A stretch of DNA of 54,798 bases from Butyricicoccus sp. (GTDB taxonomy: Bacteria > Bacillota > Clostridia > Oscillospirales > Butyricicoccaceae): NCBI GenBank assembly GCA_020025885.1, contig JAHHRJ010000008.1, positions 1-54,798 on the forward strand, in the 5' to 3' direction. The notes below the pieces were generated by a model. It was not told the DNA's origin. It did no database searches and worked only from the letters and a program-made list of their open reading frames with translations. Both the position numbers and the translations under genes were made by a program. How positions within the stretch are numbered: the stretch's first letter is position 1; every line of letters begins with the position of its first letter. This document shows, piece after piece, positions 1 through 6,255 of the stretch.

Positions 1-182
1 TTTACAATATGCGCAACCAAACGCAGATTGTGCTCAATGAGTGCGTTACGTGCGGATGGATCTCCTTCCGCCAGCCGTTTCAGGCAGTCCTCTTCTTCAT
101 CGGCATGCAGAGGACGAGGAAAAGAACCACCTGTGCCTTGCACACGAAGCATGAAATACAGTGCATGCATCCAAAATAGCAT
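1..182 (-). CDS. sigK: RNA polymerase sporulation sigma factor SigK, N-terminal part (runs off the window)
   Basis: Only the first 60 codons are present; the gene continues beyond base 1. The translation starts MLFWMHALYFMLRVQG, then has FPRPLHADEEEDCLKRLAEGD and the sigma-70 region 1.2/2 signature ARNALIEHNLRLVAHIVK. This N-terminal layout (short hydrophobic leader, F-P-x-P-L, ARNxLIExNLRLVAHIVK) is that of sigma-K, the late mother-cell sporulation sigma factor, which directs RNA polymerase to coat and spore-maturation genes. The start ATG (180-182) has GAAAGGGGC as ribosome binding site. The hydrophobic leader resembles the pro-sequence removed from pro-sigma-K. SigE or SigG are less likely because their N-termini differ. 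Confidence 0.85.
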   Translation of the reverse strand, partial: MLFWMHALYFMLRVQGTGGSFPRPLHADEEEDCLKRLAEGDPSARNALIEHNLRLVAHIV

Positions 183-290
183 AGAAAAACGCCCCTTTCT
201 GAGATAGAATAACTCTATTCGCAGATGGGGTCGTCCCATGACAGGAAAGGGAATCTCACGAGATTGCATATGAAAATCAAATTCGAAAAG

Positions 291-318
291 GAAAGCTCGA
301 CCGGGGCTTTCTTTTTTT
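291..318 (+). terminator. Putative rho-independent terminator
   Basis: GAAAGC (291-296) pairs with GCTTTC (306-311) and is followed by seven T. No plus-strand gene precedes it in the window, so it could end a short transcript antisense to the sigK leader, or mark the end of an unseen RNA. Weak six-pair stem. Confidence 0.4.
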
Positions 319-340
319 ATGCGTAAACGGAGAATAATGC

Positions 341-369
341 TTGACAAACTGTGCATATCTGTATATGAT
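341..369 (+). promoter_or_regulatory. Sigma-A promoter of the GntR-ABC operon
   Basis: TTGACA (341-346), 17-base spacer, TATGAT (364-369). A near-consensus vegetative promoter just upstream of the GntR gene start at 407. Confidence 0.85.
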
Positions 370-381
370 GTATATATACAG
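359..381. promoter_or_regulatory. Inverted-repeat operator overlapping the -10 box, probable GntR/YtrA autoregulatory site
   Basis: CTGTATAT (359-366) and ATATACAG (374-381) form a perfect 8-bp inverted repeat with a 7-bp spacer. It covers the -10 box and transcription start. YtrA-subfamily GntR regulators bind such operators in their own promoter, so the gene at 407 is the natural candidate for binding here. Confidence 0.7.
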
Positions 382-406
382 TAAATATGGATGGAGGAGG
401 TCAATC

Positions 407-781
407 GTGAATCTCATTATTCGGAATACATCGGGACAGCCATTGTATGACCAGATCACGGAGCAGATTAAAGCACTCGTTTTATCCGGAGAACTGAAAG
501 CAGGAGAAATGCTTCCTTCTATGCGTGTACTTGCAAAAGATTTGAGGATCAGCGTGATTACGACAAAACGTGCATATGAGGAGCTGGAACGAGATGGATT
601 TGTGGAAACTGTACCCGGAAAAGGTTGCTTTGTTGCACAGCCCAATTTGGAACTCATCAGAGAAGAAAACCTCAAACGGATCGAAACCCACCTGAGCGCG
701 TGCCTCACACTGGCAGAACAAGCAGGGGCATCGGAAAATGAACTGCATGAAATGCTCAGTTTGCTTGCGAAAGGAGAATAA
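407..781 (+). CDS. GntR family transcriptional regulator, YtrA subfamily
   Basis: 124 residues. The N-terminal winged helix-turn-helix (about 5-75) contains QPLYDQITEQIKALVLSGEL, LPSMRVLAKDLRISVITTKRAYEELERDG and a wing ending in VPGKGCFVA, typical of GntR. The short C-terminus (about 45 residues, helical) lacks a ligand domain, as in the YtrA subfamily that controls ABC transporters next door. I chose the GTG at 407 because GGAGGAGG (393-400) sits 6 bases upstream; the in-frame ATG at 341 lies on the -35 box and cannot be the start. It is 3 bp from the ABC ATPase gene, so it is likely first in a three-gene operon that it represses. Confidence 0.9.
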   Translation: MNLIIRNTSGQPLYDQITEQIKALVLSGELKAGEMLPSMRVLAKDLRISVITTKRAYEELERDGFVETVPGKGCFVAQPNLELIREENLKRIETHLSACLTLAEQAGASENELHEMLSLLAKGE

Positions 782-784
782 ACC

Positions 785-1612
785 ATGAATACGATCACAT
801 TACAGAATGTATGCAAACAATATCCTGCATTTTCTTTGGATTCTGTCACATTTTCTGTGCCGATGGGCAGCGTTGTTGGACTGATCGGAGAGAATGGAGC
901 GGGAAAATCGACCACCATTGGCTTGATCCTTGGTATGATCCGTCCGGACAGCGGGCAAATCACAGTGCTGGGGAAGCAAGGCGATTTGGACTTTGAACAC
1001 ATTGGAGTTGTCTTTGATGAGAATTGCTTTCCTGGGACATTATCAGCGCAGGATGTAGGCAAGATTTTGTGTGCTTCTTATCGAACTTGGTCGCAATCTG
1101 CCTATGAAACCTATTTGGAACGCTTTGGACTGCCACGCAAAAAGCCGATCAAGGAGTGTTCACGCGGTATGCGCATGAAGCTGAGCATTGCAGCAGCACT
1201 ATCACATGACAGTCATTTGCTTGTACTTGATGAACCGACAAGTGGACTTGATCCCGTAGTACGCGACGAAATTCTGGATATTTTTTATGACTTCATGCAG
1301 GATGAACATCATGCGATTCTCATTTCTTCCCATATCACAAGCGATTTGGAAAAGATATGCGATTATATTACGATGATCCACAAGGGAAAGGTGTGCTTCA
1401 GCGAGGAAAAAGATGTTTTGCTCTCGAAATATGGGGTACTGCATTGCGATGATAAAATACTGGAAACACTCGCGCCAGAGGCGGTATATGGTGTGCGCCG
1501 CAGCCAGTTTGAGATACAGGTGTTGGTGGAGCGCGAAAAAGTACCATCTGATTTGCCAGTTGATCTGGTTACACTGGACCAGCTGCTATTGTTTGCGGCA
1601 AAGGAGGAATAA
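785..1612 (+). CDS. ABC transporter ATP-binding protein
   Basis: 275 residues with the full nucleotide-binding set: Walker A GENGAGKST (35-43), signature CSRGMRMKLS (about 125-134), Walker B LLVLDEP (145-151) and the H-loop in ISSHITSDLEKICD. It powers the membrane partner encoded 3 bp downstream. The SD GGAG lies in the end of the GntR gene. With a YtrA-type regulator upstream and an ABC-2 permease downstream, the set resembles YtrAB or bacitracin-type exporters; the substrate cannot be deduced. Confidence 0.92.
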   Translation: MNTITLQNVCKQYPAFSLDSVTFSVPMGSVVGLIGENGAGKSTTIGLILGMIRPDSGQITVLGKQGDLDFEHIGVVFDENCFPGTLSAQDVGKILCASYRTWSQSAYETYLERFGLPRKKPIKECSRGMRMKLSIAAALSHDSHLLVLDEPTSGLDPVVRDEILDIFYDFMQDEHHAILISSHITSDLEKICDYITMIHKGKVCFSEEKDVLLSKYGVLHCDDKILETLAPEAVYGVRRSQFEIQVLVEREKVPSDLPVDLVTLDQLLLFAAKEE

Positions 1613-1615
1613 AAC

Positions 1616-2278
1616 ATGTTTGCACTGCTTTTAAAAGATATTTTGAGTCTCAAAAAGAATCTCATAACATATATCGTGTTTTTGATAATTTATACCGTCA
1701 TAGGTATTTATGCAGGCAATAGCGGTTTTTTCCTGAGCATTGCACTGGCATTTGGTGTTATGATGCCAGTGAGTGCACTGTGTGTGGATGAACAGTGCCA
1801 TTGGGAGCGTATGGAAGTCTGTATGCCAGTTTCACGCGGTGCGGCGGTTGTAAGCAAATATGTACTGGCGCTGCTTACGCTTGTATGCGCCTTGCTGCTT
1901 ACGCTTGCTGTGATGGGTTTGTGCGCTTGGAGCAGCGTTGACGTGCCAGAGCTTTCCGGACAGGATGTTTTGATCATGGCTGTTTTGGGTGTGATTATGA
2001 CTGCGTTACAGATGCCATTTTTGATTTGGTTGGGTGTAGAGAAGGGACGCTTTGTCTCAATGGGCGTGATCTTTCTGCTTGGCTTTGGTATGCCTGTTCT
2101 GATCCTGCGTTCTAATTTGATTTCATATGGTACAGAGTATTTCTTTGAACATATTTACAGTGAAATGGCAAGGGGGATTCAGCCGGGTATATGGCTGCTG
2201 GGACTTGTGACAATGAGTATCCTTGCACTCTCCATTTGGATCTCCATTCGAATTTATAACAAAAAAGAAATTGCGTAA
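1616..2278 (+). CDS. ABC-2 type transporter permease
   Basis: 220 residues with six hydrophobic spans (roughly 18-38, 40-56, 82-106, 118-140, 148-166, 193-212), the ABC-2 permease pattern. The cytoplasmic start MFALLLKDILSLKKN resembles ABC-2 family N-termini. The SD AAAGGAGG overlaps the end of the ATPase gene, so translation is probably coupled. It is presumed to form the export channel with the ATPase; substrate unknown. Confidence 0.85.
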   Translation: MFALLLKDILSLKKNLITYIVFLIIYTVIGIYAGNSGFFLSIALAFGVMMPVSALCVDEQCHWERMEVCMPVSRGAAVVSKYVLALLTLVCALLLTLAVMGLCAWSSVDVPELSGQDVLIMAVLGVIMTALQMPFLIWLGVEKGRFVSMGVIFLLGFGMPVLILRSNLISYGTEYFFEHIYSEMARGIQPGIWLLGLVTMSILALSIWISIRIYNKKEIA

Positions 2279-2285
2279 ATAAGGA

Positions 2286-2315
2286 AATCGGCAGATGAAA
2301 AATCATCTGCCGATT
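2286..2315. terminator. Bidirectional terminator between convergent genes
   Basis: A 13-bp perfect stem (2286-2298 with 2303-2315) and AAAA loop sit between the ABC permease and the convergent aminotransferase. The T-tracts are poor, so efficiency is uncertain. Confidence 0.6.
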
Positions 2316-2318
2316 GTG

Positions 2319-3503
2319 TTATCGTGCGAGCTGTTCAAAAAGTGGGAGGGCGCGTTCGATGGTTTCTGTTTGGACGCAGTAAGAAATGCGGATGTGTCCG
2401 GGGGCGCCAAAGTCACATCCGGGGACAACCAGAAGATCCAACTGTTTTGCACGTTCACAGAATGCCGCGTCATCTAAATCAGGAACCTGTGGGAACATAT
2501 AGAATGCGCCCTTTGGCTTAACACAGGTATAACCATAAGATGTGAGTGCATCATAGAGCAGGTCACGGTTTTTCTTGTAGATGGAAAGATCCGCAGTCAA
2601 GCCACTGCACTGCGCTGCCACACGCTGGAACAGGCTAGGGGCGTTGACATAGCCAAGCACACGTCCAGCACCGCAGATCGCAGCATAGGTTTGTTCAAAT
2701 GTTGGAACGGTGTTTGGTACAAGTACATAGCCAATGCGCTCGCCGGGGAGAGACAGCGACTTGGAATAAGAATAACACACCAAGGTGTTTTCGTAGTAAT
2801 TGGGGAGAAAGGGAACAATCGTATCTGCATCGTAGACCAGTTCGCGGTAGGGTTCGTCGGAAATCAGGAAAATGGGGTGCCCAATCTCTGCGGACTTCTT
2901 GCGGAGCAGGTCAGTGAGCGCTTGGATCGTCTCTGGCGTGTAGACAGCACCAGAGGGATTATTGGGAGAATTCACCACGATCGCGCGGGTGTTTGCGTTG
3001 ATACGCTGGATCAATGTCTCAAAATTGATTTGGAAATCAGAGGTACGCGCGGGAATGACCAATGCTTTTGCACCTGCACCTTGTTCGATGAAAACCAAGT
3101 ATTCGGGGAAATAAGGCGCAAGTACAATAAATTCGTCTTGCGGTGAGGTGGTGAGGGTCTTAAAGCAGATGGACAATGCAGCGGCAGCACCAACGGTCAG
3201 ATATAAATTGTGTGCGCCGTAGTTTGTGCCAAAACGATGGTTAAGATCGTTTGCAATGGCGGTACGCGCAAAGTCTGCGCCCTGTGCGGAGGTATAGCCG
3301 TGGGTCAGAGCAGGAGATTCCGTGTTTAGGATATCCAGAATCACCTGCTTGACTGCATCGGGCGCAGGAACGTTGGGGTTACCGATCGAAAAGTCAAATA
3401 TATTTTCTGCACCAACGATCGCGGCACGTTGTTGCCCAAATGCGAAAAGCTCGCGGATGGTAGAGCGTTTTTGTCCGAGTTCCAATACAGTGGGGTTGAG
3501 CAT
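2319..3503 (-). CDS. Pyridoxal phosphate-dependent aminotransferase, class I (aspartate aminotransferase-like)
   Basis: 394 residues of the fold-type I aminotransferase family. Visible motifs are the SPNNPSG loop, SDEPYRELVYD (PLP-ring aspartate and tyrosine), YSYSKSLSLPGERIGY with the Schiff-base lysine, and the arginine in HIRISYC that binds the substrate carboxylate. It transfers an amino group between an amino acid and a 2-oxo acid in the cytoplasm; the amino acid is not certain. The ATG at 3503 (MLNPTVLEL) has AAAGGAGG 8 bases upstream, while the in-frame start further out lacks a binding site. Confidence 0.9.
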   Translation of the reverse strand: MLNPTVLELGQKRSTIRELFAFGQQRAAIVGAENIFDFSIGNPNVPAPDAVKQVILDILNTESPALTHGYTSAQGADFARTAIANDLNHRFGTNYGAHNLYLTVGAAAALSICFKTLTTSPQDEFIVLAPYFPEYLVFIEQGAGAKALVIPARTSDFQINFETLIQRINANTRAIVVNSPNNPSGAVYTPETIQALTDLLRKKSAEIGHPIFLISDEPYRELVYDADTIVPFLPNYYENTLVCYSYSKSLSLPGERIGYVLVPNTVPTFEQTYAAICGAGRVLGYVNAPSLFQRVAAQCSGLTADLSIYKKNRDLLYDALTSYGYTCVKPKGAFYMFPQVPDLDDAAFCERAKQLDLLVVPGCDFGAPGHIRISYCVQTETIERALPLFEQLAR

Positions 3504-3541
3504 AGAGGAAAGCCTCCTTTGTTGCAAAATAATTTTCCTTT

Positions 3542-3550
3542 ATTATAGCA
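3542..3550 (-). promoter_or_regulatory. Extended -10 promoter of the aminotransferase gene
   Basis: On the minus strand TGCTATAAT (an extended -10 box) lies about 40 bases upstream of the start at 3503. The -35 region is poor, which is usual for TGn-type promoters. Confidence 0.5.
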
Positions 3551-3577
3551 CTGTGGCAAAGTGTACGCCAGTTTTAT

Positions 3578-3606
3578 TTGCATATCAAATGAAAATCTGC
3601 TACAAT
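3578..3606 (+). promoter_or_regulatory. Sigma-A promoter of mnmM
   Basis: TTGCAT (3578-3583), 17-base spacer, TACAAT (3601-3606), 27 bases before the start codon. Confidence 0.7.
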
Positions 3607-3632
3607 GGCAAAACAGAAAGGGGATATGGCAG

Positions 3633-4187
3633 ATGGGATATAATACGCTGTCAATGGCGCATGATTTTATTAAGCGATATGTAAAAGCAGGGGGTCTCTG
3701 TATTGATGCAACCGCTGGACGCGGACGCGATACAGCGCTGTTATGTGAGTTAGTTGGTGCAGAGGGAACGGTATTGGCGTTTGATGTACAGCCGAGCGCG
3801 ATCGAGCAGACAAAGATGCTGCTTGACGAGCGCGGGCTGTGCGCACAGGTGATTCAGGATAGTCATGCAAATATGGAGCAGTATGCACAGCCGGAAAGTG
3901 CAGACTGTATTGTATTTAACTTTGGACGGCTGCCCGGCGGCGATCCGGAGATCTTTACAACAGAGCACAGCTCGATCCCAGCGATTGCGACAGGACTGCG
4001 CTTGCTCAAACGCGGCGGTATTATGAGCCTGTCTATCTATTATGGCGGTGCAAATGGATATGCAGAACGGGACGCAATTTTAGCGTATCTCAGAACGATT
4101 GACGACAAACAGTTTTCTGTGCTCGTGGGTGATTGGGCAAACCGTGCCGGAGATCCGCCAATCCCTGTGTTTATCTGGAAAGAATAA
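3633..4187 (+). CDS. mnmM: tRNA (mnm5s2U34)-methyltransferase MnmM (YtqB family)
   Basis: 184 residues, a class I S-adenosylmethionine methyltransferase. Motif I is DATAGRGRDT (about 26-35), an acidic motif follows in VLAFDVQPSAIEQ, and motif IV is FNFGRLPGGD, the N-L/F-G-x-L-P-G-G-D signature of the YtqB family. In Bacillus subtilis this enzyme makes the last methyl transfer in 5-methylaminomethyl-2-thiouridine at the tRNA wobble base. I chose the ATG at 3633 (MGYNTLSMAH), with AAAGGGG upstream; the in-frame ATG at 3561 precedes the promoter -35 box. Single gene, followed by a tRNA gene. Confidence 0.85.
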   Translation: MGYNTLSMAHDFIKRYVKAGGLCIDATAGRGRDTALLCELVGAEGTVLAFDVQPSAIEQTKMLLDERGLCAQVIQDSHANMEQYAQPESADCIVFNFGRLPGGDPEIFTTEHSSIPAIATGLRLLKRGGIMSLSIYYGGANGYAERDAILAYLRTIDDKQFSVLVGDWANRAGDPPIPVFIWKE

Positions 4188-4246
4188 GAACTGCCTACGT
4201 CAATTTCAGTGTGGGCAGGAGAAATGTTAAAAATTGAGGAAAGGTC

Positions 4247-4275
4247 TTGTCAGAGGCGAGATTGTATGGTAGAAT
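4247..4275 (+). promoter_or_regulatory. Promoter of the tRNA-Ser gene
   Basis: TTGTCA (4247-4252), 17-base spacer, TAGAAT (4270-4275), about 35 bases before the mature 5' end of the tRNA. Confidence 0.6.
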
Positions 4276-4309
4276 AAAAAAGCTGTTATAGTGACAGTGG
4301 GAACAATTT

Positions 4310-4400
4310 GGAGAAGTATCGAAGTGGTCATAACGAGCTCGACTCGAAATCGAGTTGGCGGTAACACGTCACGTGGGTTCGAATCCCACCTTCTCCGCCA
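4310..4400 (+). tRNA. tRNA-Ser, anticodon CGA
   Basis: The acceptor stem GGAGAAG pairs with CTTCTCC, the discriminator base is G and CCA is encoded. The anticodon loop CTCGAAA on stem CTCGA/TCGAG gives anticodon CGA, which reads UCG. A long variable arm and the T-loop GTTCGAATC confirm a class II serine tRNA. It is transcribed alone, with its own promoter and terminator. Confidence 0.96.
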
Positions 4401-4408
4401 AATCATTT

Positions 4409-4456
4409 AAAGTTTCATGCCGTAGGTTAAGATTGCCTGCGGCATGAAACTTTTTT
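4409..4456 (+). terminator. Rho-independent terminator of tRNA-Ser
   Basis: An 18-bp stem (4409-4426 with 4436-4453, one G-U) is followed by a T-run. It sits 9 bases after the tRNA. Confidence 0.9.
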
Positions 4457-4618
4457 ATACCATTGAAATGATTGGAGAAGATGTTGGTTTGCATGCATCC
4501 ATTATACCCAAAATTGACGGTGTTTTGCACAAGCAGCATTGAAATAGGACTAAAATTAGACGAAATGGAGAAGGAGAAGAAAACAAGAAAAAAATCCAAA
4601 AAATCTTTCAAAAAAGTG

Positions 4619-4647
4619 TTGACAATAAAGTTAGTGTATGCTAACAT
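4619..4647 (+). promoter_or_regulatory. Promoter of the DUF3793-flavodoxin unit
   Basis: TTGACA (4619-4624), 17-base spacer, TAACAT (4642-4647). The transcript would have a leader of about 165 bases before the start at 4820. A candidate operator lies inside the promoter. Confidence 0.75.
4630..4645. promoter_or_regulatory. Operator copy 1, GTTAG-N6-CTAAC
   Basis: The 16-bp inverted repeat GTTAGTGTATGCTAAC lies between the -35 and -10 boxes. Two more copies follow downstream. The half-site resembles those of DtxR/IdeR-type metal regulators (TTAG...CTAA). Confidence 0.65.
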
Positions 4648-4657
4648 ATATCCAGAG

Positions 4658-4673
4658 GTTAGCCAAGGTTAAC
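4658..4673. promoter_or_regulatory. Operator copy 2, GTTAG-N6-TTAAC
   Basis: GTTAGCCAAGGTTAAC is an imperfect copy of the same inverted repeat, just downstream of the expected transcription start, where bound repressor would block RNA polymerase. Confidence 0.55.
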
Positions 4674-4721
4674 ACTCGAAGGATTCACTTCTTTCTCAAA
4701 TTCTCGAATCATTCCCCCTAT

Positions 4722-4748
4722 GTGGACGGTATCCGCAGTACCGTCCAC
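4722..4748 (+). promoter_or_regulatory. Stem-loop in the long leader of the DUF3793-flavodoxin mRNA
   Basis: GTGGACGGTA (4722-4731) pairs perfectly with TACCGTCCAC (4739-4748) around a 7-base loop. There is no T-run, so it is not a plain terminator; it may stabilise the leader or be a control element. It matches no riboswitch I recognise. Confidence 0.5.
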
Positions 4749-4782
4749 GATGTGGGAAACATGAGGAACTTTTACGCACAAG

Positions 4783-4798
4783 GTTAGTTTAAACTAAC
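4783..4798. promoter_or_regulatory. Operator copy 3, perfect palindrome
   Basis: GTTAGTTTAAACTAAC is a perfect 16-bp palindrome, 21 bases before the DUF3793 start codon. It shares the GTTAG/CTAAC arms with the two upstream copies. Confidence 0.65.
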
Positions 4799-4819
4799 TT
4801 TCTCATAGGAGGACATACG

Positions 4820-5377
4820 ATGTATTCGTTTGATCTGTTGCTTGCCGAACACAGCGCACCTGTGCTCGCAGGGCTTAAAACTGCAAATCTCATTTCGTGC
4901 AGAAAAGAATGGTATCCAAACCTGCCGCAAATGCTTGAGATTTATCAGAGAGCGTTTGCAACGCGCGGCGTTTGTTTCCGCATCTTGTGTAGCTGCGATT
5001 ATCGCTTCTTGCTTTTGGTGTATCGTCCCGACCGACTGCTCCACGACTTGGGCACGAAAGAGGCACGTGCACTGCTGAAACGATACGAGTATCCAATGCA
5101 TAAGGGAATGGATGCACTGCTTGATCATTTGAGCAAACGCACCGCAGATCAACAGGCTTTTCCGCATGAGATTGGTTTGTTTCTCGGTTATCCGGTTGAG
5201 GATGTACGCGGTTTCATTGAACAGCGCGGCAAGGATTGCAAACTCAGCGGATACTGGAAAGTATATGGCGATGTACAGGCGGCAAGACGCTTGTTCCGCC
5301 AGTATGACCGTTGCCGTGATACGGCACGGTGTTACATAGAACGTGGTATGACAATTTTAGAATTGTTTGCTGCATAA
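4820..5377 (+). CDS. DUF3793 family protein
   Basis: 185 residues. The C-terminal half HEIGLFLGYPVEDVRGFIEQ, then CKLSGYWKVYGD and FRQYDRCRD, is the conserved core of DUF3793, a clostridial family of unknown biochemistry often encoded near flavodoxins. No signal peptide or membrane span; likely cytoplasmic. Several cysteines (27, 51, 58, 60, 138, 164, 170) could bind a metal or cluster, but this is inference. The SD ATAGGAGG is 9 bases before the ATG. Its promoter carries three putative metal-regulator operators and flavodoxin is 55 bp downstream, which fits a role in iron limitation or redox supply. Confidence 0.85.
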   Translation: MYSFDLLLAEHSAPVLAGLKTANLISCRKEWYPNLPQMLEIYQRAFATRGVCFRILCSCDYRFLLLVYRPDRLLHDLGTKEARALLKRYEYPMHKGMDALLDHLSKRTADQQAFPHEIGLFLGYPVEDVRGFIEQRGKDCKLSGYWKVYGDVQAARRLFRQYDRCRDTARCYIERGMTILELFAA

Positions 5378-5432
5378 ATAAATTCCAATTCAAATTACAC
5401 TTTTCAACTTACAACAAAGGAGATCTACTCAA

Positions 5433-5864
5433 ATGAATCAGATTGCTGTTATTTACTGGAGCCAGACAGGAAACACTGAACAGATGGCAAATGCGGTCTG
5501 CGAAGGCATCAAGAACGCGGGTGCAGAACCAGTATTGCGTACAGTATCAGAGATCAGCGCACAGGATGCAGCTGGATATGATCGCATTGCTTTGGGCTGC
5601 CCGGCAATGGGCGCAGAAGTGCTCGAAGAAGCAGAGTTCGAGCCATTCTTCACCGAACTCGAAGGCAAGCTCGGCGGCAAGCGTGTTGCGCTGTTCGGCT
5701 CCTACGGCTGGGGCGATGGTCAGTGGATGCGTGAATGGGTTGCACGTACAGACGATGCAGGCGCAATCCTCATCCCAGCTGAGGGTCTGATGGTACATGA
5801 GACACCAGACGACGATGGACTGGCTTCCTGCCGCGCACTGGGCGAGTCGCTCGCAAAGGCATAA
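5433..5864 (+). CDS. Flavodoxin
   Basis: 143 residues, the short-chain flavodoxin length. The FMN phosphate loop is YWSQTGNTEQMA (about 9-20). An isoalloxazine-loop region CPAMGAEVLEEAEF and the FGSYGWGDGQWMREW segment follow. It carries one or two electrons as FMN semiquinone/hydroquinone and commonly replaces ferredoxin when iron is short, consistent with the operators upstream of its partner gene. The SD AAAGGAG sits 10 bases before the ATG. The hairpin array starts about 55 bases after its stop, possibly in the same transcript. Confidence 0.93.
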   Translation: MNQIAVIYWSQTGNTEQMANAVCEGIKNAGAEPVLRTVSEISAQDAAGYDRIALGCPAMGAEVLEEAEFEPFFTELEGKLGGKRVALFGSYGWGDGQWMREWVARTDDAGAILIPAEGLMVHETPDDDGLASCRALGESLAKA

Positions 5865-5917
5865 GGGAACAACCGCTTGGCGGATTCCACATACAAACTT
5901 CTCATCTCAATCTAAAA

Positions 5918-6251
5918 GAGGACTTGTTGCCCACATACCAGCAAGTTCTCGCCTCCATCCTTGTAACACGAAAAAAGCAGATGGTTTGTGCCTCGGAAAC
6001 ACAAACCGGACAGAAAGGATCTGTGATACGGAACACAGATCGAATCAACTGAGTCTGTAACACGGAATGCAGGCTTACACATGAACTTGTGCACGGAAAC
6101 ACAGGTTCGCCTTCTGCGTGCAGCACGGAACTGCAAGCAGATCAACATTGCTTTTGCGGCACGGAAACGCAAATGTATATCCATATCCATTATTACTTGT
6201 GACACGGAAACATGAGTAATCAAAAAAAGCAGCGGTTTCGCTGCTTTTTTT
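5918..6251 (+). ncRNA. Tandem hairpin array with CGGAA loops, candidate CsrA-sponge RNA
   Basis: Nine consecutive stem-loops follow flavodoxin and end in a strong terminator. Hairpins 3-9 have these stem/loop spans: 5983-6007 (loop CCTCGGAAA), 6018-6041 (ATACGGAA), 6052-6075 (ACACGGAA), 6083-6108 (CACGGAAA), 6113-6141 (CACGGAA), 6153-6173 (GCACGGAAA) and 6192-6220 (ACACGGAAA). Stem sequences differ, with G-U and compensating changes, while the loops are the same. Hairpin 2 (5955-5984) has a decayed loop ACACGAAAA and hairpin 1 (5918-5950) lacks the motif. An A-N-GGA motif shown in a hairpin loop is what CsrA/RsmA binds, and arrays of it form CsrB/RsmZ sponges. No clear promoter is seen, so it may be made from the flavodoxin mRNA 3' end. 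Minus-strand reading frames here are by-products of the repeats. Confidence 0.75.
6222..6251. terminator. Strong bidirectional terminator
   Basis: AAAAAAAGCAGCG pairs with CGCTGCTTTTTTT around GTTT. It has a T-run in both directions and so ends both the hairpin RNA and the convergent gene that stops at 6256. Confidence 0.93.
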
Positions 6252-6255
6252 GCGT

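Noticed and set aside
277..1062. Long minus-strand frame opposite the GntR and ABC genes
   Set aside because: Shadow frame; no start signal, and the plus-strand genes have clear motifs.
4310..4400. tRNA-Ser as the prophage attachment site
   Set aside because: The prophage begins 17 kb away; no duplicated tRNA end is seen near the integrase.
4369..4647. Minus-strand frame ending KVGFEPT across tRNA-Ser
   Set aside because: This is the usual false protein over the T-arm of a tRNA gene and its terminator.
5912..6223. Minus-strand reading frame with repeated FRAA/FRGT motifs over the hairpin array
   Set aside because: The periodic residues follow from the repeated loop sequence TTTCCGTG; no ribosome binding site, and the plus-strand RNA structure explains the pattern.
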